64,000 nt of DNA. It comes from Paracyclopina nana (lineage: Eukaryota > Arthropoda > Copepoda > Cyclopoida > Cyclopettidae). Shown one piece after another: positions 36,493-48,900 of this stretch. The stretch covers positions 14,446,001 through 14,510,000 of the forward strand of contig JAGUCH010000001.1 in the NCBI GenBank assembly GCA_019096065.1. The letters run 5' to 3'. Both the position numbers and the translations under genes were made by a program. The notes under the pieces are model-generated. The model saw only the letters and a list, made by a program, of their open reading frames with translations, did not search any database and was not told the origin of the DNA. The first letter of the stretch is position 1; each line of letters opens with the position of its first letter.

Positions 36493-38540
36493 ATATTATT
36501 TCCGAATAATTGTTCTCATCTCACGACACATGACGTCGTCGTATCGGTCGGGTTTTTTACAAAGAGGGACCCCATATTGAGATACGAGATGGAAAAAACA
36601 CACAACACCTGGAAGATTTCCCAGATTTTACTTGGGGAAGGAAAAAAACCACTGCACTGCTATGTAAAGCTACAAATTGCTCCGCTGTCAAAATCAGCAT
36701 TTCAAATCAATCGCCTGTGATCTTGATTTTCTGGCTAAGGCAAAATTGCTTTTCTAATGAGTTTCCAATGCTAGCTCCAATTTCACGATTAGATTGCTCG
36801 ACTCTCTTAAAACAGCCAGGGGTAAATCTTAGGGTTTTTTTCAGATACAATTTGCCCTCTTGAACCCTAGGTGCAGTTGCTTTTTGGAAATCCTAGTCCA
36901 CAGTAAGCAAAGAGTGTACATTGCTGGTGGGTGCAAAAAAAGTTTCCAATAATAAATCAAACATAAAAGACTTTAGCAGCTCGGCTAGAGCCTGGCCCTG
37001 ATGGAAACCTCAGATGCTGGTGGAGAGTGCCAAGAAAGCAAAGTTTTTAAGTGAATTTGCCCTTTTCTCAATTGCAAACAAAGAAGGAAAGAAGCTTTCT
37101 TTCTTCTCTGCAGCATGATTAGCCAAGCTGGGTTGTTGGAGGCTGTTTGAAAGCAGCCTCAGCCTCTAATGGCTGCTAGAAAAGACTGCAGCAGCAGCAG
37201 CTTTCTGAAGCAGCTAAATGAGAGGAGGGGCCTGTTTCAAAGGAGACAGCTTCTGCTTTGGGGGGCTTCTTCATTAGAACACCACAAAAGCTTTCACAGC
37301 TTCTTCTAAAGAGCCTCATTTCAGAGCACACACCACCACTGCTCCTCCTTTCCCTAATGGCAAACTCATGTAGCAGTCATATTTTTTAAGTCATTGTAGA
37401 ACGGCTGCTCTTGGCACTAGGGGGAGCAGAACTGCCAGGAAGCCCTAATGATCCCACCAGCTCGTGTGTGTATGGAGGTAGCTCCTCTCATCATCCTTTC
37501 AGATTTGCTTTTTCTCCCTTGCCATTTCGTCGGCTACTTTTTGAAAAAGCACGCTGTTTTTGGGTGGGCTCTTCTTTGTGGTCTGAGTGTGGTCCTTTCA
37601 CAGCTCTTGCAGATGCATTGTGATGCTAAATGTATCCACTTCCTGCTCATCTTCCCCCAATTGTTCTGCACACACAACAATCAAAGATGTACATTCATCG
37701 AGCATGGCGACCTCGTGTCACACAGACCGGAAGCAGTCAACTAGCTTTGTTTACACATTTCGCGTGGTTTGACGAAACAATTATTTCAACAACAAATCTC
37801 CTCTGCGCGATGACCACTCGGCTGTCAATTACTTTGCATGATTACTCATCAAACAGTTGACGTGGGGGGCCGACAGACAGCATATACTGGATAAATAACA
37901 ATGATTCACAAATATGCTGCTGGGAAAATATCGAATATGTGTGTGACTCTTTGAGCCCCAAGAAGAAGGAGAAGAGAGGCTGCACGTTATAAGCTAGAAT
38001 TTTTAATTTCCTTTCGACTTCCTTCTTCGCTGCTTGGGCTACTGGAATGAAAAGTAAACATATTATTACATTGCGCCGTGCCTCGACTCTAGTCTTGTGT
38101 GAAATGTGTCTTTGGTGGATGATGTCTGCATTCCTACCTGGATTAATTACCTAGACTTACCTGCGAGTACGAGAGCTGTGCAGTACCACCCTGATGGTCA
38201 TAATGAGGGGAGGACCTGAGTCTAGGATTACCATCTTTGTTAAGTCCTCCTCTCCTGTTAGCCTGAGCTCAAGACCTGCCTCAACTAATCTGTTTTCGTC
38301 CCCAATTTCGGGATAGAGTCTTCACTTCTCAGAGTAGAGTGACCCACTAGAAAAATTTGCCTATAAACCTCTTCATAAGGCTCGCAAATGGTGCCAGTTG
38401 ACTGCATGATTTATTTGTGGCAAACTCACATAAATTCTTGCTTGCTTTTCTAACTCGTCGCTACCCTGATAGTGAAGGCATTTCAGAGCTGTGTAGAAGT
38501 CTGCGCAAACATTAAATTTTTCTGTTTTTCTGGTCTCCAG
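36493..38540. other. Non-coding stretch, probable intronic
   Basis: No supported gene. GC is slightly higher at 37.1-37.7 kb, with GCAGCAGCAGCAGC near 37190, but frames there show no domain. An acceptor-like CTCTTGCAG at 37613 would lead to a stop after three codons in the required phase. The block ends in the strong pyrimidine tract at 38540. Confidence 0.45.
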
Positions 38541-38546
38541 GTAAGC
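38517..38546 (+). promoter_or_regulatory. zfh2: Candidate recursive splice site (acceptor fused to donor)
   Basis: A long T/C tract runs directly into GTCTCCAG|GTAAGC with the junction at 38540|38541. A 3' splice site is immediately followed by a consensus 5' splice site, which defines a zero-length recursive splice point. After joining to the exon ending at 32363 (...GCAG), it would regenerate GCAG|GTAAGC. It lies 6.2 kb into the putative intron. If used as an ordinary terminal exon instead, it would add a short tail ending at a TAG near 38598. Confidence 0.5.
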
Positions 38547-41500
38547 TCGCGTTTTCCCTTGGTTGCATTTTACATTGTATTGAGCAGGTCCCGAAATAGG
38601 AGTGAGTCAGATTAATCACCCTCAATACATGTCAAGCCGGCCATATCGAAACCTGTGAGCTGTTGGTCCGTCGTCGTTCCCATATCGCGCCGCGCTCATC
38701 ATTTTCTGCGTTGGAATCACTAGTAAAGTTGGCCAGAGATGAACACAACAATAGCTTTTTGTATTTAGCAGGGAATTCCAGATGGGAACCAAGCCAATCA
38801 AACATTGACACTCTTCTTTTGAGGTGCCACTGGTAGATTTACTAATACAATGCCTGGGGTATGGAATTTACATCGACTGGGGAAAACAGGGAAACTTGGC
38901 AGAGTAAGGCAAAAGTTGGAATTGGATAAAGCACTTGGAAATTACTTCCAATTGAAATGAATGTAAAAAAAGCTTTGAAGATGGGAAATCTGAGCTCCGT
39001 TGGAATGACCATTCCAATCATGTACCTGGATTAGACCCAATTGCCAACTGTTGATAACAATTAGGCGTCCCTGGATTGCATACCAGGGCTCATTGTTGTA
39101 TTTTAGGCGCGAGTATAGCTGCAGTGAACGGTACAATCAAAATGTGCTGATCCATTAAGAAGTCCAAGGTGTGTGACAATCATAATGGGCACCAGCGTAT
39201 TTTGACCAAAACTTTCACAAATATTGTGCGTGTTGACACCAATGTGCAAACCAGCGAGTACAGGGTGTCCCACCAACTCTCTTTAATGGCTCTTGAGCCA
39301 CCCTCCCATCAAGCAGAAAAATCTCAAGTGCCATTGGTGTAACAATGAACAGACATTTTTCTCTCACACACCCAGATTTGTACAGCAATTATTCACTTAT
39401 GGACAATTTACTGCTGTAGCTGCTAAAGCAATTACCAAATTGCATGCAGCTTTGACTCATTCATGACAGCTGAATATTTTGGCCTAAACAAATTGAAAAG
39501 TTTCACCCAAAGCTGGCAGAACTCTCTTGATCAGCTGACATCGCACTTATTTCCCCCGTGCTTGCTTCCAAAAGCACCAAGAGGTGTAGTTCTTGATTAA
39601 TATTTTTCTTTGATGCATTGCTTGCCATGGCAGGAAAATTCCTAAGCTGGCATCTTGAAAGCTGATGTTAAAACGCCCACTCATTCACATTGTTCATTTT
39701 GAGCACACTGTGGGAAATCAGCCCTTGAAAAGGTCCCATCACCCGCTGCAATCTGATATTTGCCAAGTAAACATAATTATCATTCAAAGTACTCCTCTTG
39801 AAGTTTTTCCTCGTGATGGCTGAAAAAACTCGCATTAATTGAAGAAATAGAAAAAAGGACCGAGTTTAATTGGAGTCTTTCGGTCTTCCTTATATGGAGT
39901 GCAAAGCCCAAATGGGATTAATCCAATGTTGTCGAGATACCAATCAAGAATTGTGCTCATTTGCGGGAGGATCAGCAGCGAGGGATCTGGAGTGTGTAGT
40001 AATAGTGTGTACTTGACCACTCGATGAGGTTGTAATTAATGCAATTACAGTCGTTTTTCTGGCTATTCCAAGATGGGGGATCGAACGTTGTGAAGGGACT
40101 TAAGTGGATCTCAATCCAATCTCCTTGCTTCATCACGTCGTCGTCTGATGAGTCTCTCAAATGGAACTGATGTTTGGTGAGCTCCACTAGATACCCTCAT
40201 TGCTCCTGAAGATCCACTGAGACTCATCAATTTGCTTTTTCCCTGTCAGCACCATATCAGAAGCATTTTTTGAAAACCTCCTCTGAAATTGGGAGCAGCA
40301 AAAAAGCTGCCAGTGTGGTGTCCCTTCTTTTTTAAAGCCATGGCTGGCCAAATGACCTGGCTGGTTGGGTTTTATTTAGGTCGTAAAGTAGATCATGGCG
40401 CTCTTCTGCCCCCTGCCTGAAATTGAATAAAAGTCCACTGACGAGATGAACTGTCGAGATTTCATTAGACTGATGAGAAGAGATTTCGATTTGTTGTAAT
40501 CCCTCGTGATTGGTTTTTATGTTGGTCGTGAAAGGTGCGAGTAGCAGGATTCCCTTATAAAGGACCCTTAATGGGGAAGTTGGCTGGCCAAATGCTTAAT
40601 CGTCTCTCTTGGTGCCAGAGAGTATAGAATGTGGGTAGGGGAAATGTCAAGAGGTTTGTTTGTCCCCCATTAGAAGTTGACCGAATCGAGCTTGACCACT
40701 AATTGATACGAGTGGACTCTGATCATCTCTCGTCTTTCTTTAGTGAACCAAAACCATTATCTTCATTAAGATAAATGCACCATGTCCCATCTGCTGATAG
40801 ACAGCTCTGAACACATGAATCAAGTGAGTTCCTTGGCAGTGTGCGTATTTTTGCCCTGGAATTTCGCAAAATGAAGAAAGTGGCGGAAGTGGTGATTTAA
40901 ATAGATTACCAGAATTCTTGCAGGGATCTATAGTTGCTCCACTAATTTTGTGCTCAATTGTTGAGCTGCTCACAGTTGGGGTTGACTCCTTTGGAGACAG
41001 GCTGTCTGGGATGGCAAAAATTTTACAACTTGCGCACCTGTGTTGTAGTTTTTCTCCTCCTAAAAGGGAGTTTTCCAAAAGGTTTGACCGTAAATTGTTC
41101 GTTAGCCTTCTAATGACCGATGGCGGAACGACCAGCCCGGATTTTCGGTGAATTTCATTGTCCACCAAAACCACCTCTTCGTATACTACTGCTATTCTTG
41201 ACGGAATTAATGATGTCCAATTTTTTTCCACGACAGTCATCGTTTACTTGATTGTTTTCCTTTGAGCTCTAATAAAAATAACGTTTTTTCTCTCTTCTTG
41301 TCCTCGTCGTCGTGATGAGCTGAAAAAACTGGTTTTCGCCGTCGTCGTCTCAACTCTAATTTTGATGAGCAGGTTGAAGGGTCAGCTCAGCAGCGAGATG
41401 TCGATTAGCAATAGCAGAAATAGCACGGCAATTTCATCTCTCCTGCTGGCTTACAATTAAATTAGCATTTAAAACTCTGGAGAAATTCCAATCTAGTTTC

Positions 41501-44500
41501 TACATTCATTAGCCCCCACAACGTACCTGCTATGAAAATGAAAAATGATCAATGTGATTTTGTGATGTTGTGCTATCTGAAAATTAAACTTCTTTTCACA
41601 CAAATTAAATGGATGGCAGCAAGTTTTTCGAATTCCTCTGGTGATCAGGAATGTCCAAATACTAGTCGGTGTTCTCACCTCCTAACACAGGGATGTACTC
41701 CCACTGAGCATGGATCCCAGGGTGCCCAATCCAGGGGGTAATAAGGCAAATGTGCCAAGAAGAACCATTTCATTTTATACAGTTGTATGCTCTACACGCG
41801 AGACTATATGGAACTATGGAATTTGAGGTCAAAGCTAAAAATTCCCAATTTTTTGGCCCCTCACATCAAGAAGGAGCCATGTCCAAAAAATTTCGGCCAA
41901 CTGAGACACTTCTTTTGGGGCTCAAATTAGCATAATGAAACAAACTGCACTTTGTCAAATGCTTATCGGGCAGAGGACCATTTTGAGTTGCGCGCTGTGA
42001 AAGTGAATGGAAAACTAGGCTTAATTGCGGGCAGGCAGAATGCTGAGGATTTTTTCACCGGCTCCTCAGAGTGCACACGTGAAATATTGATAAATTATGG
42101 TTTCAACCATAGATAGCTGGTTAATTACCATTTTGAGGTCCGGTCCGCAGATATTCGGACTTGAGCAGTCTTGTGTGATGGTCCGGTTTTTCGGCTGCAT
42201 TCCAATGCTTTGGCCCCCTACTGTTTCTCGTTTCACGAGGTGGACCTATGTGCTCGATTTAGGGAGACCTCAGCCAACTAAGGAAATAGTACTGAATGTG
42301 TACCAATGTGAGCCACACTACTATCATATCATCCTCTCAATTGTGCAGCAGCTTGCTCAGTGGTAGGCCATAAAAAGTCTGAGATACTGAGTTTGAAAAA
42401 GGAAAGAATAAATGCTCGTTTTATTGGAAGCTGATTTAATAGGTGCCCATTTTTTGCTGCTTTAATTGAAGCCCAGTGTGTGCACTGTAAATGGAAGTAT
42501 GAGATCTTTAGTACTACGGCAAACCCCTGCAGGTATTTATGTAGGAATCGTCAGATCTGTTATCTAACGAAAATTTTATTCAGACAAGTAGAAGGAGCAT
42601 GGTGAATTGATGACTTCAAAATTAGATTGGAATCGTGAACTTGATTGTAAAATCTGATCAGAAGCCAATAAAATAAGCCAAAAATTAACAGTGGGGGGAA
42701 AAGCGTGGGGAAAAATCTCCCCTCCTCGCAGTAGCTCAGTTTTGTGTGCTCTTTTGTTTACTTGCGAGTAAACCGCGGGAAAATCTAAATGATTTGTATT
42801 TATCTGCAGAATAGGCAAAAATAATGAGTCCTTGGGACCATTTTTTCCCCCAACTGAATAATGCTCAGATATTTTTTGTCTGAACTGCCATTGTCCACAA
42901 ACGGTTGGCATATAGGGACATTCTCATCGTAGCAATCATTATCTTTTCTTCTGAAGCTCCCACTGCTATATAGCCACTCCTACGTTTCTCAACTTATACC
43001 ACAAAAGATCTGGCACACTGGGGGCATCTCAAATATACCCTTTTTGCCGTCGCTGAAGATTGCTGTGGCATTTTTGCTGGTTTATATGCGCTGCGTGGTG
43101 TTCATCAATGGCTAGGCCTTAATGCCATTAGTAAATGCCAAGTCTATAGGCCAAATCATTTGTCATTCCTAAAACAGAACAACTAGTGCATCTTCATTAA
43201 CCGAGCTGGAAAAGCAGCTTCCAAAAAAGTCAATCAGGTTTTTTTGCTGTTAATGCTAATGCTGCTGCTTCTGTCAGACATTTCATGGCTGACATTTGAT
43301 AGGTTATGCAAAAAAGAGGCTAGAGAATCTCATGCATTTTTAATGACGCAACTTGTCATTAAAGGAAGTGGTAATAATGAAAAAAAAGTTTGGAAATGTC
43401 AACCCTTCTTTGAAATGTCAAACATGGCCGGCCACCTTGCTGGCTGCTCTTGCAAACTTCTTTAAATTGATGTGGCCACTGAAGCATAGTGCTTTCTCTG
43501 ATAGAAAGCCCAACTTGATGGTGACCACCAGGCGAAAAATTGGAAATTTCAAGAGTCGCATATTGGTAGTATCAGCTAGCTTGCTACTCTACTTTTGCTG
43601 AGAAATGAGACTTTCCCCAAAATAGGCATATACTAAGAAGTTCTCTCGGCTACCTTCTCAAGAGGAACAAATTGGATATTACTAGTGCACCAAGCCAGTC
43701 ACATTTTCCACCACACAACTTTTTTTATCCTCCAAAGCTGCGGTACGAACTACTGAGCAAAATGACCAAAGACGCAGTCTTTTTAAATAATGAAACTTGC
43801 TGCTAATTGTGCTTACAGGCTTCCTTTATCTCTCTATTCGTAAGCTGTCTAAAGAACGAGAAAGAAGCCCATTTAGTTAATGAAAAAAGGGGAAGAAGGA
43901 GGGCCAATTTGTGCACGAAGACGACGCGCCTCACTTTCATCTTGCTGAAAATTGATCAAAAGGTGGAATACATTTGTGGAAAAAAGGGGGAAGAGATGAA
44001 TGAAGTTGACATCGCATCTTTGATCCCTTTCTCTTTTCTGGACACACAACACAATATTGGACAAATTGTCGTGAAAATTATGGTGTCAGCAGCTTACTCC
44101 TAAAGTGTATTACCTTTTTTGCCATCTCCTTGCCTAGCTCTCTCTTGTTGTGTCCATCTTTTGAGATGAAAAAAAGGCTGGCCAATATTGCTAAGTTGAA
44201 GGAGCGCTCTCTTGAGATATGTACATCATAGCTGGCTTTCTTGTTGGACTTGAGTCAGGATGGATGCAACTCCCAAGGGACTCTTACCATTGTAACGTTA
44301 ATATAAAATGTCCAGCTGGACCCTGCTAGATAAAAATGAGACTCCTTCAAGGGGAAATGACGTTAATTTGTGCCTGCAGCCCCACTAGACTCGCCTCTCT
44401 CTCTACCTTCCTTCTTCTGCCTTTTTACTTGGCTTTCATATCCAGAAACAAGCATCTGGTGTCATGTTTTATGTCCTCAATCTGAGAGCCTGCCTCGTGA

Positions 44501-44502
44501 GA
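38547..44502. other. Non-coding stretch, probable intronic
   Basis: AT-rich with no supported exon on the + strand. The longest frame is 166 codons on the minus strand (40740-41240), described separately. A CAG|GTAAGT donor-like site exists on the minus strand near 38161 without a convincing exon. Confidence 0.45.
40740..41240 (-). CDS. Unrecognised 166-codon open frame
   Basis: The longest open frame outside the zfh-like exons and their shadows. Its composition is protein-like, including a CASCKIF segment, and it lacks the AT-driven Phe/Ile/Asn/Lys excess of nearby frames. I recognise no family, see no signal peptide or membrane segment, and find no clear promoter or poly(A) signal. By rough calculation one frame of this length is expected by chance in a window of this size and base composition. 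It could be a decayed gene, an exon of an antisense gene, or chance. Confidence 0.12.
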   Translation of the reverse strand: MTVVEKNWTSLIPSRIAVVYEEVVLVDNEIHRKSGLVVPPSVIRRLTNNLRSNLLENSLLGGEKLQHRCASCKIFAIPDSLSPKESTPTVSSSTIEHKISGATIDPCKNSGNLFKSPLPPLSSFCEIPGQKYAHCQGTHLIHVFRAVYQQMGHGAFILMKIMVLVH

Positions 44503-44901
44503 TATAAGGTGGATCCCACAACATTAGGCAGCTAAGCTTAAGCAAAGCAAGGTAACTTTGATTGCATATTTCTCAGCAACTTCTCATCTGATTCGAACCA
44601 AAATTGGAAGGATTCATCAGAGTTGCCTTATAATTGTTGCTGTCAAATTTAGTGCAAATCCGAGGCTGCTAAGTGGTACCCAATTTCCCTTTGCTTAACC
44701 CAGCTTTGCTTTGCTTAAAACCAATCTTTTGAATGTGACCTCGGATTTGGACTGAATTAGGCATGAACAATTATAAGGCAACTCTGATGAATCCTACCAA
44801 TTTTGGTTCGAATCAGTTGAGAGGTTGCTGAGAAATTCGCAATCAAAGTTACTTTGCCTTTGCTTAAGCTTAGCTGCCTAATGTTGTGGGATCCACCTAT
44901 A
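44503..44901. mobile_element. 399-base foldback element with 163-base inverted arms
   Basis: Arms 44503-44665 and 44739-44901 are inverted copies of roughly 87-90% identity by eye. They begin AGGTGGATCCCACAACATT and include GATTCATCAGAGTTGCC and AATCCGAGG near the inner ends. The 73-base centre contains repeated TTTGCTT units in inverted relation to AAGCAAAG in the arms. ATA directly flanks both ends, a possible short target duplication. No coding capacity; consistent with a non-autonomous DNA transposon (MITE). Confidence 0.8.
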
Positions 44902-45890
44902 TGCTAGAAACTGCACTGAAGAAGAGCCTTTTCTCTCATTAGGATCGCCAATTTCTTTCGTTGGCAGCCAAGTAGATTCGGTTGGTCTTCTTCCCATCGT
45001 CCAACTTCCAATTAGGGAGAGAAGAGTGGCATTAAATTGGGCTGCTCTTAGAAGTTACTACTTGCTTTCCTCCCGCGAGCTGCTTTCTCGTCGTTTTCGT
45101 CCACTAACGATGAGGGAATTAATTTCTCATTCGGAGCTCGAATGAGCTCTTGATGAGGGCGTTTCTTATTAGTGGAAGCCACGCCTGAAGATGCTGGTGG
45201 TGCTCTGTAGCACCACAGCACAAGATGATGATGCACATTTTTAGAGAGAAGAAAGTCTTGACATGGCTCTTGAAGTTGATGAATAAAATGGGGAAATGGG
45301 ATTTCCTTTGATCCCCCTCAACGGAAAATTCAATTTGGCCTGACATCAATTATGAATGTCCTCAGCTTTCTACTGAAAGCACCTCTAGCTCTTCTAGTTA
45401 AACGAAGGGATAAGCAAAAGATGAGCTAGCTGCTGCCGCTGCTTTCTCCTCCACACTTTTCAAGATTATGCAAAAAGCTCTGCTCCTCTTCTCAGATTAG
45501 AACATGTTTTCTTTGCATCTCCCCCATCAGATTTGAATCAATGCATTTCCTCCTACTACTGTTGTTGCCGACGATGGACTCTCTAATGGAATTTCGCTGC
45601 ATATCTGAATTCTCCTAATGGAACACAAACATACTTCTTCTTTGTGGCAGAAGGATTTAAATGGCCTCAAAAAGGACAAACCGTTGCCGTCGTTTTTCTG
45701 GCTCTGCCTCTCGCCACAACAACAAAGCCTTTTTATCTGAAGCCAAACCGCCTAAGCGCGCGCGCGTAAGCACGCATCCATCTCTTTGGGGCATTTTTTT
45801 CGTATTGTGACATTTTTGTCTAAGCTTCTATGGCTGGTCACGCCCCCCCAAAAAGTACCAACAAGCTGAAAGTGTCGGTAGCCCTTTGTG
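44902..45890. other. Non-coding stretch
   Basis: No supported gene. AT-rich with a short CGCGCGCGCG run near 45757. Frames on both strands are short and without domains. Confidence 0.45.
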
Positions 45891-45895
45891 CCTAA

Positions 45896-45930
45896 TGTTT
45901 CTTTCATTCACTTCTATTTGCAGGTATGTT
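45896..45930 (+). promoter_or_regulatory. zfh2: Second candidate recursive splice site
   Basis: A pyrimidine tract with a branch-like CTAAT about 28 bases upstream leads into TATTTGCAG|GTATGT, junction 45923|45924. Joining it to the exon ending at 32363 regenerates GCAG|GTATGT. A second donor, AAG|GTAAGG, at 45963|45964 would define a 40-base exon; in the phase of the zfh-like frame that exon reads Gly-Met-Phe-stop. Recursive use or a short poison/terminal exon are both possible. Confidence 0.5.
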
Positions 45931-45963
45931 TTAGCTTCTTCTGCTAATGCGCCTTTTAAAAAG

Positions 45964-48900
45964 GTAAGGAAACGCGCGAGGAGGTGGAGGCGAAAGACAA
46001 ACATGAAAGAAAAGATTTTTTAGGTCAAACATAAATCTGGTGTTTTTTTGCTACCAAAGTAGAGAGCAGGGAAAAAAGAGCAGAATTGATGTTCGGTTCA
46101 TTTCCCTTCTCACCAATAGCAGCAGCAACTCTCGGGTTTCTCTCGGGTCTCACCTTCATTTATGTTTTCAGCAAAGAATCCAATTGTGGGAGCTAAATAG
46201 TAAAAAATCCCTCCTCCTTCTGCTCCTGGTCCTAGCTAATCCCAAGTCTTTCCATATAAGAGGCAGCTTGGGCCATAATTTACATTAGGCGTTTTTGAAC
46301 ATGCCACTTTTTTACACATCTGATACACAAATCTCGCCTCCTTTTTTGTACATAAAAGAACAACAGCTACCATCCAAAAGGAGCTCAGAGACACATAAAA
46401 GTTGGGAGATTTTAAAAGAACTTGGAATTTGAAGCTTCAAGTTTGCATAGTAGCAGTATAGTGGTGGGATTTAACACAAAAAGATGGGCTGGAAGGGGAT
46501 TACTATTCAAACTACTTCTTCTCACTCAGAGAAAGAGTGATGCCAATAAAAACCAAGGATTTGATGATCGTGATTCAAAAAAGCATAATAAAGCAGTACC
46601 ACTGAAAAGTGCAGTCAGCTGACATTGCACCAGTAAACAAAGGCCAGACTGGACTTTAGAATTGTGGCCATAATGCTCTGAAAAAAGCCTCATGTTTGCA
46701 ATTTCTCCCACTTTGCATTGGTCAAGCTTGATGTGCTATTCTAGAAGTCATTTGCATTCTTTCTGAGAAATCAAAGCCAATATTGGCCCCCTTTTAAGAA
46801 TGGTAACTAGAGACCTCATGTAGCAAATTATGCAGGTATTTTCTTTTCTTGAGTTACGCATACACAGGTCTGCCATGCAATAATGATCACATTCAAGTGG
46901 AAAAGTGGTTTTTCTAATGAAATCTTGTTCACGATTTTCATTTCCGACTCGAACATGACATTCCATAAAATTATCTTTTCATTGATAAATTGGAAACGTA
47001 GATGAGAGAAGGAAACAAGTTTCACCAATTGGCCCCGTCAAAAAATCAGCAGCCATTTGCAATAAAGATGGAGGAAACAATTTGCTATTACCAGTGACCT
47101 TTTCATATCATCATGAGAATTATTACCTAGTAGGAAATAAATCTGAAAAAGTCGGAATTATAGGTCTTAGCCAAATAAATCCTCATTTTATAACCCCTTT
47201 GTCACATTCATCAAGCCCGGTCACATTAACGCGCTCTTAGTAGGAAATCGCCCCAATGAATGGAACTTTTACAACAACAACTTAGCTGTAAATTCGAGTT
47301 TTCATTCAATGTGACCAGGAATTTTCACATAACCGCACTCACAAAATCAACAAAACTAAGCCTCAAAAGTTTCGGTGGCCACTGAGACTAATTCACGCTC
47401 TATTTTTGGCACTTTCACTCATTTTGGGAGGATAACAAGGATGTGACACCCTTTCAGGAGGGATCCACCAAATTGAAGAAAAGTATCAAAGCTATTTTCC
47501 CCATTGATTCCAAGTTCAGATTAAAATGAGATAATAATTATTTGAATATTAGCTGTTCAAAAGGTTTCCTAAATGAAGGTTTACTTTTCTCCATGAATAA
47601 CGATGCGGATTTTTCACGCAGAACAGCCAAGGCCGGAATTTCTCGCAACAGCAGCAGCCTTTCGTTGTTATTGGTCAGCAAGAGCAAATTAGGATCAAGA
47701 AGTTGCTTTGTTATTCTGGTAATGCATGCAAGGCTGAAGACCTCCGCATTTTCTGCAGAGTTAAAATTACTGCGGCTTCTAGAGCTTCCCAGGAAAAAGC
47801 TCTTTTAAAGAAGAAGAAGAAGAAGGGAAAGCAGTTTTCTCTGGGGAGATAGCAATAATGCCTTTCATTTTCAAGGGGGTCTTCTCCTTTTTTCTTGGAC
47901 CGTGGTCCTGGTCATGTGAGAGCACAGCATGAAATGTAGGCTGTAGTTGCCGAGCGTTGTAAGAAGCGTACAGTCGCAGATGAGCCGCCCCTCCTTAATT
48001 CGCAGAGCTGATGTTTTCCCATTTTTTGGCTAAAAAACTGAGTAAGTGCCATGACTCACTTGCTGCTTCTGCTCTCATTGTTATTATTAGGGAATGAACC
48101 ATTCATTTTTTCCTTACATTTGCTGGCGATGCTGCCGCACACTGGGAAACACCAGTTTGTACAGCTCTCTCTCCCATTGAAATTCTCTACTTATGCTAAG
48201 GAGCTGGCTGCTGCTAGCTTCTTGAGAAAAAGCGAAGCTTCCGTGTAGTAATGCAAATTATTTATGCCAACATTAAAAGATAGTAGTCGCAGGAGAAGTC
48301 TAGCTTGTACCATTCAGATGCTCGTGTCCCGTCAAAGTTGTCCTCGTTGTTTTAGGCTAATTTTGCAGCGTGTAGTGGCACGGGGGAGCAAAGCATCATT
48401 TTTGAGTAAAAGCCATCGTCATCATCCCATATGATGATCATGCTGTCTGGCACAAAGGTTTTTAATAAAAGTGCCAAGCGGAATTTTCATCAAAGAGAAA
48501 GTCACGACACGAGAACGACGACAACGCGAATGACAAAATTGCAACAATTTATTATTACATGCGTGATGATTTCAGCGGGACACATTTGTTTATGAGCTTA
48601 GATTGCCCTAGCATCGTCGTCGTGACATTTCTTAAAGTCTACGTAAAATTCAGCCATTTTTCATGGCTGTTTGCATGACAAATGAAAGGAGGGCAAAAAT
48701 GGGATTTTTTTCTAGCCTCTGTGGTATATTCTGTGCAAATATTAGGCGCGCTTTAAATAAAAGTAGGACCACTTGAAACAACAAAAAATCCACTTATTTT
48801 TTTTGTCGGGGAGAACTGTATATTTGATGCTACTAAAAATGTAATGAGCTTCACGCCATTTTATACAATAATGGTCCAAGTTTTGGGTAATAACTCGCGC

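Noticed and set aside
37595-37640. Acceptor-like CTCTTGCAG at 37613 as the next coding exon
   Set aside because: In the required phase it stops after three codons and has no recognisable zfh sequence.
38150-38175. Minus-strand CAG|GTAAGT donor at about 38161
   Set aside because: No pyrimidine tract, coding frame or partner acceptor could be found; single donor words occur by chance at this frequency.
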